Below are positions 8,657-18,952 of a stretch of DNA of 34,785 bases, piece by piece. Made by a program: the position numbers and the translations under genes. Position 1 is the stretch's first letter, and each line of letters opens with the position of its first letter. This stretch comes from Acidobacteriota bacterium (GTDB lineage: Bacteria; Acidobacteriota; Terriglobia; UBA7540). Below the pieces are notes generated by a model, which saw only the letters and a program-made list of their open reading frames with translations, ran no database searches and was not told where the DNA came from. The stretch is taken from contig QHZO01000151.1 in NCBI GenBank assembly GCA_003224695.1, positions 20,882 to 55,666 on the forward strand, given 5' to 3'.

Positions 8657-9583
8657 ATGCCAATGGAAATGACCCATTCCGGGCAGAACAATCTCCTGGT
8701 AGCTCTCCATGGCTACGCCCACCAGCAGGATGAAAATTTCACGACCGAAGCCTTCGCGCACCTCCTGCGCCACCTGCTGAAGCACGACGCAAGGGTTGCA
8801 GCGAACGCGCTCAATTACCTCGCCGGGGACTGCCTCCGTTTGGACGGGGAGACGTGTGCCGAAGTGGGGGTCGTTACTCAGCAAAGGACTCGAGACGGGC
8901 AACCAGATATAGAAATTCTGCTGCGGGGCAAATTGAGGGCCATTGTGGAAGTGAAAGTGGGCGCCCCGGTTACCACCAAACAGATCGCAGCTTATAAGAG
9001 GATTCTGAAGAAGGAGAGCGGTCGGGCTCGGACTTGCCTGGTCCTGCTCACTCGGTTCGCGCCGGACCTTCAAGCGGGTGATGAGAAACCTTATTGCGTT
9101 CGTTGGTTTAAAATGGCGGAGCGGCTGGCCGAAGCCGATAAAGGACTAAAAGAGAAAACCAGCAAATATCTTTGCCAACAGTTCCTGGGATTCATGAGGG
9201 AGAGGGGGTTAACCATGGAGCATGTGGGAAAGGAGCTCGTTCCGGGAATTCAAGCCATTTCCAGCTTCAGGGCGATGTTGGAGCGCGCGCTGGACGAGCT
9301 TGATATAAGGAAACTCAAAAGGTCGAGCTGGGTTGAAGCCGTGGGTTGCCATTTCCATATAGGACGGAGATTCTTCTGGGTCGGAATAGACTACTCCGAG
9401 CTCTCGAAGCTGCAGTTGAGCGAATTCAGAGTGGCGTCCGGCAAGTGGAGATGGGTCCGCGACGGTGGGTCTCGTGACCTGGCCGAAGAAGCATTCTTCG
9501 ACCTCCCAAAACAGGATCAGATTAATTGGCTCAGGTCGTTTATCAAGAAGGAGACCGCGGGCGGGAAACGCCCACGAGCGTGA
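8657..9583 (+). CDS. PD-(D/E)XK nuclease superfamily protein
   Basis: 308 aa; GQPDIEILLRGKLRAIVEVKVGAPVTTKQIAAYKRIL gives D-x(n)-ExK active-site pattern; starts 2 nt after the previous stop. Confidence 0.8.
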   Translation: MPMEMTHSGQNNLLVALHGYAHQQDENFTTEAFAHLLRHLLKHDARVAANALNYLAGDCLRLDGETCAEVGVVTQQRTRDGQPDIEILLRGKLRAIVEVKVGAPVTTKQIAAYKRILKKESGRARTCLVLLTRFAPDLQAGDEKPYCVRWFKMAERLAEADKGLKEKTSKYLCQQFLGFMRERGLTMEHVGKELVPGIQAISSFRAMLERALDELDIRKLKRSSWVEAVGCHFHIGRRFFWVGIDYSELSKLQLSEFRVASGKWRWVRDGGSRDLAEEAFFDLPKQDQINWLRSFIKKETAGGKRPRA

Positions 9584-9623
9584 GAGGTACGAGCTCCCCC
9601 CCTTGAGCCTGTGCAAATCTTCT

Positions 9624-11210
9624 TCATGGCCTTAACGCGCCTTCGAGAAATCCCGCCACGTCGCGGTGAAGTTTCGAGAGCGAATCGTTGTTGATATACA
9701 TCATGTGGCCGGCGTCGTACTCGCCGGTGGAAAGATGGCCGCGCAGCTCCGGCTCTAGCCCCAAGTGGTCGAGCGTGTATTCGGTGGCGAAGAAAGGCGT
9801 GGCGAGGTCGAAGTGGCCCGAGGCGACGAACAGGTGCATGTAAGGGTTCTTAACGAGCGCGCTGCGCAGCGACGGGCTGACGTCGGTGAACCCGGCGGCC
9901 GCCGAGCCCCACTCCCAGCCCTCGACGCCACCGCCAAGAACGTAATAAGGCAAGTCGGCCTTATAGCCGAGCTCGGTGCGGACGTAGTTGTTAAAGGCGC
10001 TGGTGAAGGGCGGGCGGATGCCGGCTTCGCTCGCGTCGTAATCGGGCCGCTGGCTGACGCCGGAAACGTCAATGCCTTTGAAGCGGCTGTCGAGCCGGCC
10101 GACCGTGCGCTTTTCGTTGCGCAGTAATTCCTTGCGAAATTCCCCCGCTTCGACGCGCAAGTTGGCGTTCTCGATATATTGTGCGCTGAGGCCGGTGTAG
10201 CGGGCCAAGTGCTCGACCACGCTTCGGCGCTCTTCAGGCGGGATCGTGTCGCCGAGGGCGAGCGCGGCGGCGTATTGCGTGCCCGCCCAACGGCGCGCTT
10301 CATCGAGCGTCTTCTCGAGATCCTGCTGCTGGAGATCCGCGGCCAGCTTCTTGTGAAACCACGCGGTGGCCGTGTAGCTCGGGAGATACAAAACGTAAGG
10401 CAGGTCGTTGCCGCGCGTGAATTCGAGCGTCTCGAAGTTCAAGACCGATGAGACCAGGACGATGCCGTCGAGCGCGATGCCCTGATTGACAAGATAACCG
10501 GAAAGGCCTGCGGCGCGCGTGGTGCCGTAGCTTTCGCCCACCAGAAACATCGGCGAGTTCCAGCGGTCGTTGCGAGTCAGATACAGGCGGATGAACTCGC
10601 CCACCGACTCGATGTCGCCGTTGACGCTCCAAAACTTTTTCCCCAGCTCCTTCTTTTCCGGACGGCTGTAGCCCGTGCCCACCGGGTCAATGAACACCAG
10701 ATCGGTCTGGTCGAGCCAGGTGAAGGGATTGTCTTCGAGCTCGAACGGCGGCTTGGGCATTCCGCCTTCGGGAAGCAGTTTGACGCGCCGCGGGCCGATG
10801 GCGCCGAGGTGCAGCCAGACGGACGCCGCGCCCGGACCGCCGTTAAAAGAAAACATCAGCGGACGCTTGTTCCCTTCGGGCGGATTATCGAGCGTGTAGG
10901 CGATAAAGAAAATGTGGGCTTCGGTGTCGCCTTCGGCGTTGCGGATGGGCAGCGTGCCGGCGGTGGCCGTGTACTTCAGCGTTTTCCCTTCCACGCTGAT
11001 TTGATGATGCGTGACTAGGGGCCCCTCGGGCGCTTGCAGAATTCTCTCTTCGGGCTTGGCCGGGGGCTTCGCTTCCGTTCCTGCCGCTTCCGGCGCCGTC
11101 GTCGCGGGCGGCGCTTCCCGCCTTCTATGCCTTTCCGGCTCCTGCGCGAAGAGCCCGGCAACGGCAACCATCACGAGCAAGCATAAAATTGGGAATCGAC
11201 TGCGAAGCAT
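9624..11210 (-). CDS. S10-family serine carboxypeptidase-like peptidase
   Basis: Signal peptide MLRSRFPILCLLVMVAVAGLFA; FSFNGGPGAASVWLHLGAIGPRR, VGESYGTTRAAGL, SGHFDLATP, GHMMY. Confidence 0.92.
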   Translation of the reverse strand: MLRSRFPILCLLVMVAVAGLFAQEPERHRRREAPPATTAPEAAGTEAKPPAKPEERILQAPEGPLVTHHQISVEGKTLKYTATAGTLPIRNAEGDTEAHIFFIAYTLDNPPEGNKRPLMFSFNGGPGAASVWLHLGAIGPRRVKLLPEGGMPKPPFELEDNPFTWLDQTDLVFIDPVGTGYSRPEKKELGKKFWSVNGDIESVGEFIRLYLTRNDRWNSPMFLVGESYGTTRAAGLSGYLVNQGIALDGIVLVSSVLNFETLEFTRGNDLPYVLYLPSYTATAWFHKKLAADLQQQDLEKTLDEARRWAGTQYAAALALGDTIPPEERRSVVEHLARYTGLSAQYIENANLRVEAGEFRKELLRNEKRTVGRLDSRFKGIDVSGVSQRPDYDASEAGIRPPFTSAFNNYVRTELGYKADLPYYVLGGGVEGWEWGSAAAGFTDVSPSLRSALVKNPYMHLFVASGHFDLATPFFATEYTLDHLGLEPELRGHLSTGEYDAGHMMYINNDSLSKLHRDVAGFLEGALRP

Positions 11211-11314
11211 GAGGCCCTCCAAAGGAATCAGTGCGGCGGCATCATGCCACTTGCAGGGCGGCTGTGGCAATCAACAATTGCAGACCTCGATAGGCGCGCA
11301 AATAAGGACTTAAC

Positions 11315-11402
11315 ACCGAGCGCACAGAGCAGAACTCACGGAGACCGCAGAGGACTCCGTCAAAGCTCCGTGGCCTCCGTCCAGGCTCCGTGCCCTCCGT
11401 GT
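11315..11402. repeat. Intergenic ctccgtg-word repeat (cacagag/cacggag ... ctccgtggcctccgtccaggctccgtgccctccgtg)
   Basis: Tandem ctccgtN words on the right and inverted cacggag/cacagag words on the left. Confidence 0.7.
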
Positions 11403-11442
11403 TGAAATTTTTTCTTTGGTTCTGTGCCCGCGCCAGGTTGCA

Positions 11443-12831
11443 TTACCCCGCGCTATCCGGCTCGTCGGGGACGCCGATTTTCGAGAGCCGATAGCGCAGG
11501 GCGTTGCGCGACAGGCCCAGGAGGCGCGCCGCCTGCGATTTGTTGCCGCCCCCGCGGCGCAGAGCTTCCTTGATGATTTCGTCTTCGAACTGCTCGAGCG
11601 TCGTGCCGGGCGGCGGAAACGCCGCGCCAGTTGTAGGGCCGGGGCTAGCCCCGGCCCTACGAACGTCCAAGTGGATGTCGGCGACATCCAGCTTCGGCCC
11701 GGCGGCCATCACCACCGCGCGCTCGATAATGTTTTCGAGCTCGCGGACGTTTCCCGGCCAATGGAAATCGCTGAGCAGGCGCTGGGCTGCCGGCGTAATG
11801 CCGGTGATCGCTTTGCCCGAGTCCTTCGCGAAGCGGGTGATAAAAAGATCCGCGAGGTAGGGAATATCCTCCTTGTGCTCGCGCAGCGGCGGGATGGAGA
11901 TGGGCACCACGTTCAGGCGGTAGTAGAGGTCTTCGCGAAACGTGCCCTCTTCGAGCGCGTCGCGCAGATTGCGGTTGGTGGCGGCGATGACGCGCACGTC
12001 CACCTTGTGCGTCTTGGTTCCCCCCAAGCGCTCGAATTCGCGCTCCTGAAGAACTCGCAGGAGCTTCACCTGGGTGGTCCCCGGCACGTCGCCGATTTCG
12101 TCGAGGAAGATGGTGCCCTCGTGCGCCAGCTCAAATTTCCCGGGCTTCGAGGCGACGGCGCCGGTGAACGCCCCTTTTTCATATCCGAAGAGCTCGCTCT
12201 CGAGAAGGTTTTCGGGGATGGCCGTGCAATTGATTTTGACGAACGGCCCGGCGGCGCGGCGGGAATGTTCGTGGATGGCGCGGGCAATCATGTCTTTGCC
12301 GACGCCGCTTTCGCCGCCCAGCAGCACCGTGGCATTGGACGGCGCCACGCGCTCGACTGTCGCCAAAACTTCCTGCATGGCGGGGCTCCGGCCCACGATG
12401 TTTTTGAACTCGTAGCGCTGGCCGAGCGCGTCGCGCAAGCTGCGGTTTTCCTCGCGCAGCCGGCGCGACTCCAATTCCTTTGAGACGATCAGCTTGATTT
12501 CTTCCATCGAAAACGGCTTCAGGACGTAGTCGCTGGCGCCCGCCTTCATCGCCTCGACCGCCGTTTCCACTGATCCGTAAGCCGTCATGAGGATGACGGG
12601 AAGGTGCGTGTCCGCGCGCTTCGCCGCCTGCAGGAACTCGAGGCCGGTCATGCCGGGCAATTTCAAGTCCGTCAGCACCAGGTCAATTTTTTCCTGGCGA
12701 AGGATTTTCAATCCGCTCTCCGCGTCGGCCGCGGAGCGCGTGGCGTAACCCGCCTCGGCAAGGTTCAGCTCGAGCAGCCGCGCCATCTTGGCTTCGTCTT
12801 CGATTACCAGGATCGTGGCCATCTTTTCCAT
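11443..12831 (-). CDS. Sigma-54-dependent response regulator, NtrC family
   Basis: Receiver domain (VIEDEAKMARLLE, LVLTDLKLPGMTG), Walker A GESGVGKDMIARAIH, EKGAFTGAVASKPGKFE, Fis-type HTH GGGNKSQAARLLGLSRNALRYRL. Confidence 0.95.
   Translation of the reverse strand: MEKMATILVIEDEAKMARLLELNLAEAGYATRSAADAESGLKILRQEKIDLVLTDLKLPGMTGLEFLQAAKRADTHLPVILMTAYGSVETAVEAMKAGASDYVLKPFSMEEIKLIVSKELESRRLREENRSLRDALGQRYEFKNIVGRSPAMQEVLATVERVAPSNATVLLGGESGVGKDMIARAIHEHSRRAAGPFVKINCTAIPENLLESELFGYEKGAFTGAVASKPGKFELAHEGTIFLDEIGDVPGTTQVKLLRVLQEREFERLGGTKTHKVDVRVIAATNRNLRDALEEGTFREDLYYRLNVVPISIPPLREHKEDIPYLADLFITRFAKDSGKAITGITPAAQRLLSDFHWPGNVRELENIIERAVVMAAGPKLDVADIHLDVRRAGASPGPTTGAAFPPPGTTLEQFEDEIIKEALRRGGGNKSQAARLLGLSRNALRYRLSKIGVPDEPDSAG
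11633..11660. repeat. Perfect 28-nt palindrome gtagggccggggctagccccggccctac inside the NtrC-type regulator CDS
   Basis: Sequence equals its own reverse complement; encodes RRAGASPGPT in the AAA+/HTH linker. Confidence 0.92.
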
Positions 12832-13021
12832 TTTCGATTGACGATTGAAGAAGCAATCAGCGTTAAGCCATCAGCCGTCCGTAAGGCGCCAAGGGGCAGC
12901 CGCTCTTGCGCGTGTCTTGGCTGAGCGCCGAAAGCAGCTTTTGGCTACCGGCATTCATCAATCGGCAATCTCGATAAATCGTTCCGGCGCCTTCCAGCCA
13001 TGCTAGCCATCGCTGGCCGCG

Positions 13022-13143
13022 CGTAGGGGCGATTCACGGTTCGATCCGTCAGCCGACGGACTCACCGTCCTCCCTTCGACTTCGCTCAGGGACACTGAGC
13101 GAAGTCGAAGCGTGAGCGAAGTCGAAGGATGAATCGCCCCTAC
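13022..13143. repeat. Nested palindromic repeat element between the histidine kinase and its regulator
   Basis: Outer arms gtaggggcgattca / tgaatcgcccctac; inner ccttcgacttcgctcagggacactgagcgaagtcgaag and gatccgtcagccgacggactcaccg. Confidence 0.85.
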
Positions 13144-13171
13144 GTTCCGCCCCCTACGGTGCGGGTGACGG

Positions 13172-14409
13172 CTAACCGGACGGAAAGAATACCTTGAAAC
13201 AAGCTCCGGGTCCCGCTCCGTCCGCCGGACTGGTTACCGTGATGGCGCCGTGGTGGTCGTCCACGATTTTCGCGACGATGGAAAGCCCCAGGCCCACGCC
13301 GGTTTTCTTGGTGGTAAAAAAAGGATTGAAAATCTGCTCCCGCAATTCGGGAGAGATGCCGGGGCCGGAGTCCTCGAAGCGCACCTCCACTCCCTGCCGG
13401 CTGCCGCGCGCGGCGGGCGCGATGCTCACCCGGAGCCGGCCGCCCTTTTCGCCCATAGCCTCGTAGGCGTTGAGCGCCAGGTTCGAGAAAACCTGCTCGC
13501 ACAGGTCCGCGTCCACGGGCACCAGCGGAAGTTCCGAAGCGTAGTGGCGCTCCACCTCGACCGCGGCGCGTGGCCAGCGGGCATTCACGGCCTGAAGCGA
13601 GCGGTCCACAATCGGCCCGAGCGGCTCCGGGCGCGGCTCGAGCGAAAGCGGCCGCGCAAAATCCAGGAAGCGGCTCACCAGGCTGTTCATCCGGTCCACT
13701 TCGCCGGAGATGTAGCCCGCCATCTCCGCCGTCACCGGGTCGGCCGTCTGAACTGGCCGGCGGAAAGCTGTCCGAGCGCCGCGAGGCGCTCCGAACGGCG
13801 GGCTTCCGCTTGCGCCTGCTCGAGCCGGCGGTTCGATTCCTCCAGCGCCAGCCTCTGGCGCCGGTTCTCGGTGACGAACCGGTTCACGACGAGCGCGGTA
13901 ATAAAGAAGAAGAGGCTGCGGATGGCGAGCTCCGTCACGCTTTCTTCCGTCAGATAGAATTCGTATTGCGAGGGAATAAGGAACGAGCAATAGGCCAGCG
14001 AAGTGAGCGTTGCCCAGACGAGTGTCCCCCAAACGTCAAAGTACGTCGCCGCCGTCACCGCCGGCAGGAAATAAATGGGCCAATAGGCGGAATTGATTTC
14101 CGTTCCAGTGGCGGGACGAATGTGAAACGTTTGCCCCAGAAAACCGATGGCTGCATAGCTTGCGTTCATCGCCTCGGAATGCTGAACGAGCCAGGATGCG
14201 AGCAGGATTTTGACAATCACGGAATAGCTTGGCCCGCGAGGTCCGATTGCCGCGATCAGGCGTCGCTCGAAAATTTGAAAGAGGCCGATAGCGGCCAGGA
14301 TGAGTTGTTTGTGAGGCTCGCGGATGGGCTCGAGCACGGCGAGCCCGCCGAGGAACGCCAGCCAAACCAGGTCCATCCAGGCGAACTTCGCGCGCGTTTC
14401 CTCACCCAT
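13172..14409 (-). pseudogene. Sensor histidine kinase with frame disruption and missing H-box
   Basis: N-terminal membrane part (ORF 13732-14448) ends RLAALGQLSAG|QFRRPTR*; dimerisation/CA part continues in another frame (QTADPVTAEMAGYISGEVDRMNSLVSRFLDFARPL ... FEDSGPGISPELREQIFNPFFTTKKTGVGLGLSIV). Confidence 0.85.
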
Positions 14410-14631
14410 GGCTGAGTCTTGGCCGCCCTGCCTGCCGGCAGGCTTCAATTTAGCACGCCCGGTACGCCTGTGCGACGGCTCTCGGGGTTCGCTTTCCGCC
14501 TAGCCGGCCGCGTTCGCGTGCGCCTCAAGGGCACTGACCGCGAGGGAACGAGCTGCGGTTTTCGGTGGTGGGTAAACAGGCCGATTGTGGACCTTGTGCC
14601 GCGTGCGAAGCTCGGACGCGCGAGGGGTGAG

Positions 14632-15379
14632 TTACTTCGTGTCAATCCCGATGATCAGGACGGGTACGTCGATGTCGGCTACTCCACGCTGCTCCAGGTC
14701 CCACGCAATCTGCTCGAAGTAGGAGACGCCGGTTGACATGCGATCGGCAAATTGCTTCATCGGCACAACCTCTATGCCCGAGTCAATAAACCCCACGTTT
14801 CTAAATATGGTCATCTTCGCCGCGACGTTGTAAACCATAAACGCATACTTGCCAAACTGAACTTCGACGCCAAGCTTTTGCTTCACGAAGTCCAATTCCG
14901 GGAAGGTGCCCTTATTCGCTGCCTTCGGTTCGTATCCCTCGGCATAGAAGCCCCGGGAGTATTCTTAGCGGACCTTCACAGCCTTCCAGCCGAGTTCCCC
15001 GAAGAGTTTCTTAAAAGTTTTGTTCACGGCTTTTGGGTTGTAGAGCATCCTTCGCCGCATGGTCTTTTCATTGCTTTTCTTTGTGATGTGCCGCGCGTCG
15101 GAGACCGCTTCGATGGTCACCGTAGTCCTTCAGGCAGCCGCACAAAGATTTCCTGGGCTTGCTACAGGCCCTTCAGGCGGCTCTTCGCTGCCTTTTTGGC
15201 AACAAGACGGTGTCCTCGAACAACTGTACGTCGTCCTTGTCTGGATTTCGCTTTTTGCGAAGGCGTTTGAGGTATGCTTGGGCCAATTTTAGAACGCAAA
15301 AGCTCTTGGTGCCGACGCCCACTCCGCTCATCACGTCGACGACGGTGTAAATCGTCAGAGTCCGTCTAGCCTCGCTCAT
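14632..15379 (-). pseudogene. Decayed BglII-like type II restriction endonuclease
   Basis: Pieces in order: MSEARRTLTIYTVVDVMSGV...LFEDTVLL / KAAKSRLKGL*QAQEIFVRLPEGLR / TIEAVSDARHITKKSNEKTMRRRMLYNPKAVNKTFKKLFGELGWKAVKVR*EYSRGFYAEGYEP...LDFVKQKLGVEVQFGKYAFMVYN...MSTGVSYFEQIAWDLEQRGVADIDVPVLIIGID. EVQF matches the BglII ExQ active site; TAG, TAA and frameshifts interrupt it. Confidence 0.72.
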
Positions 15380-16289
15380 TTTTAGCTCCTTTAATAAGGC
15401 GTGCGTGCCAGTCAACTACGTTGGCGTATTCAAGGAAGCTCACAACCTCAGAGAGGCCGCTCTTTCTGAAGGTAGGTCTGGAGAGTTGGCGGGCAAAAAC
15501 CGCGCGCCTCGTGTCGTTTGAGACGATGGAGAAACGCGTCAGGTTGGGCTCGGCAAGCAACACGTCGTTGAATCGAAGAAGTCCCGAATAAACGGGAGTG
15601 GAGTGCTCTACCTCAAACAGCCCGGTGATGGCTTCGCGTCCGCCGGCAATCCAGACGATGTCGATTTCCGACAAAATGTCTTGGACCGATTTAAATCCGG
15701 CGGGGATGTTTCGACGTAAGGCAAACTGCTCCGTCAAAGACCAATCAAGCTTCCCCACATCATTCGCGGGAACAAACACCTCATATCCCTTGGCGCGGCC
15801 GATACCTCCAAGCAAGGTTTGCACCTGCGAGTGCGTGAGATCAACCGCTTCGCGCAGGCGCGTGGCATTAAGAGTTCGTGCAAGGGTTTCGTATCCGACG
15901 TAACCTTCAACATTAAACCGCCCTTGCCGGGCAATGTACAGTTCTCGCGCGTCGCCCTGCGAGATGAGTTGTAGCTTGTATTGTCCATCCTTCGCGGGTT
16001 CGGTGTGGCGGAATATTTCTTCGAAATCGGCGTATGGGACGAAAAGGGGGGCTGAACCGTCGTCAACTAGAAAGCACAGAAACGCATTGTGACCCTCGAG
16101 CTGCCGAAGGTCAACGTCCCGCAGGCCGAAGAACGTTCGCCCGTGAGCGTGCACCTTGGAATAGCGAATGTAAACGCGCGCGGCATCCGCGCCTAGCACA
16201 AATAGAGATTGACTGCCCCCGATTTTATGCAGTTCCCCGAATCGGCCGCGGAGACCTGCGAGTAGGTTCGCCTTGTGGGTGTTAGGCAT
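15366..16289 (-). CDS. Putative restriction-associated PD-(D/E)XK-like protein
   Basis: 307 aa; SEIDIVWIAGGREAITGLFEVEHSTPVYSGLLRFNDVLLAEPN resembles a D...ExE/ExK-type nuclease core; stop overlaps the next gene start by 14 nt. Confidence 0.6.
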   Translation of the reverse strand: MPNTHKANLLAGLRGRFGELHKIGGSQSLFVLGADAARVYIRYSKVHAHGRTFFGLRDVDLRQLEGHNAFLCFLVDDGSAPLFVPYADFEEIFRHTEPAKDGQYKLQLISQGDARELYIARQGRFNVEGYVGYETLARTLNATRLREAVDLTHSQVQTLLGGIGRAKGYEVFVPANDVGKLDWSLTEQFALRRNIPAGFKSVQDILSEIDIVWIAGGREAITGLFEVEHSTPVYSGLLRFNDVLLAEPNLTRFSIVSNDTRRAVFARQLSRPTFRKSGLSEVVSFLEYANVVDWHARLIKGAKNERG

Positions 16290-16406
16290 GGCCGCCGATG
16301 CTGCGGAAGATAGTCCGTTTGGTCACTCCTGTTCACCGATACCGCGCCTCCAGCATATACTCGCGTCGTTCGTGAGGAGCCGGACAAGTTCCTGGATTAC
16401 CCGGGT

Positions 16407-17374
16407 CTAGTCGTCCAAATAAACCTCATCCTGTTCGTCCGCCTTGGCTTCGGCATGAAGCTCGATCTTAAGCCCGCGTTCAATTTGCCCGAAGAGCCTG
16501 CGCATGTCCTGAGTGAGCGCGTTTGATAATTCGTTTTTTCTCCCCGAATCGCCGTTATACTCTATAAGGAGTGTGCTCGTCGATTCCTCGACAACCTCCT
16601 CTACCGTAGTCGAGATTTGCCCGGTCAACTCCTCAAGCGCAACTCCTTTCAAACCCATCTTTGTTAACCGCCCCCTGACCTCCCTAATCTCCTCGATCCT
16701 TTTCCATGCATCCAGAAATTTGTTCAAGATTTTGGCAAGCGCGAGAACCACACGTGCGCTTGCGGCCAACGCTACCGTCGGGACTGACGACGAAAGCTCT
16801 TTCAGGTCGACGGACTCCACTTTGCCGGTTGTAGCCTCGCTGCAATCACGGATCAACAAATTGATGAAGACGAGTTCCTTGGCAAACGTTCCGACTTGAT
16901 TATTAAATAGGTCCCTCGGAATCAGGAATGCCACATCCGCCGAGCCGGCCTCAATTCTTGTGTCAGTAATTTTCAGTCCCTCGAGACCCTGAAAGGTACT
17001 CGTTACCGTTTCTAGAAATTCTTGTCGACGAGAGGCCAGGTCTTTCACGAAGTCCCGCGCGACCGACGGAGTCATTGCATTCCTGGCTATAGAGTCGTTC
17101 ACCTTGTCAGCGATCGAACGATCGAAGAATTCCGCGCCGCCCATTTCACCAATAAGCTCCGCCTGCGAAGGGGCGATCTCTCCGCCCATCTTGGCGGCGG
17201 AAGACGTAAACCCGTGAATGGCGTTGCGAGTGCGCTTTGGTGCTGTGGTTGTGCGGGCGCCGTCACGAGATTATTTAGTGCTTCGCGGATGGACTCCAGG
17301 CCATTCTGCAAGCCGAGTTTCCGGTCCAGATTATCAAGGAACTTCAAGGTTCCATACAGCCTTTCGACTGTCAT
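16407..17374 (-). pseudogene. Uncharacterised ~322 aa helical protein, split by a one-nucleotide frameshift near 17215-17225
   Basis: ORF 17099-17374 (MTVERLYGTLKFLDNLDRKLGLQ...QHQSALA) continues in another frame as NAIHGFTSSAAKMGGEIAPSQAELIGEMGG... (ORF 16407-17189). Confidence 0.6.
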
Positions 17375-17672
17375 ATTAAGCGTAGGTTATACCACAGCTC
17401 GCGGCTTGGCGGAGACCCTTCCCGAAGTCTAGCCTGACCGAGCCGAATGGGCTCAGCGGAGGCTCTTTGGGTCTAGGTTGGAAGCTGCACGAAATTGCAT
17501 TCCAGCTGGGATTCCCGTGCGCAGGCCGCAACAAAATTTGCGCTTGGGCGGAGGAAGCGTGAAGGTCTGCAATGCACGTCGCTCGGACGGCCACAACTTT
17601 GTTCCGGGCCATGGCTCTCGACTTTTTTGCCGGGGCGTGATATGTAAGGGCAAAATTCCATTGGAGGCATCC

Positions 17673-18179
17673 ATGAAACTTCGACTTTGGGTCTGGATCC
17701 TTGTGGTGGCATCTGTGGCGGCATGGCCGGTGGTCGGCGCGCCGGCGGCGGACACAAACGTGGTCATTCAAGATGCTGCGGGAATGAAATTCGCGAACTA
17801 CCCCAACGTTCCCACGTGTTTCACTGGCGCCGTGGAAAGCGGTGACCCGGCTCACGGGCCGTCCGTATTTCTCCTCAAGGGCGCGGCGGGCTGTAAGGTC
17901 CCATGGCATTGGCACACGCCCAACGAGCAAGTGATGATCGTCAGCGGCATTGCAAAGATGGAAATGAAAGATGCCAAGCCGACCTTGCTCCACAGCGGCG
18001 GCTTCGCCTCCATGCCCTCTCGGCACGTCCACCAATTCTCCTGCGTTGGGGTGTGTAGGGCGTTCGTCTCGTCAGACACGACGTTCGACATCCACTACGT
18101 GGACAAGGAGGGCAAGGAAATCACGCTGGATCAGGCGTTGAGTTCGTCGAAGATGAAGTCTGTCGCAAAAATGAAGTAA
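17673..18179 (+). CDS. Secreted cupin-domain protein
   Basis: Signal peptide MKLRLWVWILVVASVAAWPVVGA; VPWHWHTPNEQVMIVSG and SMPSRHVHQFSC cupin motifs. Confidence 0.82.
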   Translation: MKLRLWVWILVVASVAAWPVVGAPAADTNVVIQDAAGMKFANYPNVPTCFTGAVESGDPAHGPSVFLLKGAAGCKVPWHWHTPNEQVMIVSGIAKMEMKDAKPTLLHSGGFASMPSRHVHQFSCVGVCRAFVSSDTTFDIHYVDKEGKEITLDQALSSSKMKSVAKMK

Positions 18180-18226
18180 TGAGGACCTGTTCCTCACCGG
18201 GACCTCGTGACAGCCGCCGCGCGGCA

Positions 18227-18799
<573 letters not shown>

Positions 18800-18810
18800 C
18801 CAAAAAACCT

Positions 18811-18952
18811 CAAACTGATTCATTGCGCAACTGATTGATTGAAGAACTGCTCGACCGAAACTCAAGGCCCCCGGCTTCGAATCGCACGCCGCGCTCTTGC
18901 CGTCAGATTTCAATGAGTCAATGATTCAATCAAAAGATGATTCAATTTCTTA
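18811..18952. repeat. Intergenic tandem-word inverted repeat (ctgattgattgaag ... caatgagtcaatgattcaatcaaaagatgattcaa)
   Basis: gattgatt-type words on the left and attcaatc-type words on the right, overlapping the AhpD-like upstream region. Confidence 0.55.

Noticed and set aside
11416-12483. 355 aa plus-strand ORF
   Set aside because: Antisense to the NtrC-type regulator; no recognisable domain.
13036-13067. tRNA-like T-arm (acggttcgatccgt)
   Set aside because: No acceptor, D-arm or anticodon arm around it; the sequence is part of a repeated palindrome family.
14960-15170. Stops in the BglII-like gene as possible selenocysteine or recoding sites
   Set aside because: The stops are TAA and TAG, and frameshifts are also present, so decay is the simpler explanation.
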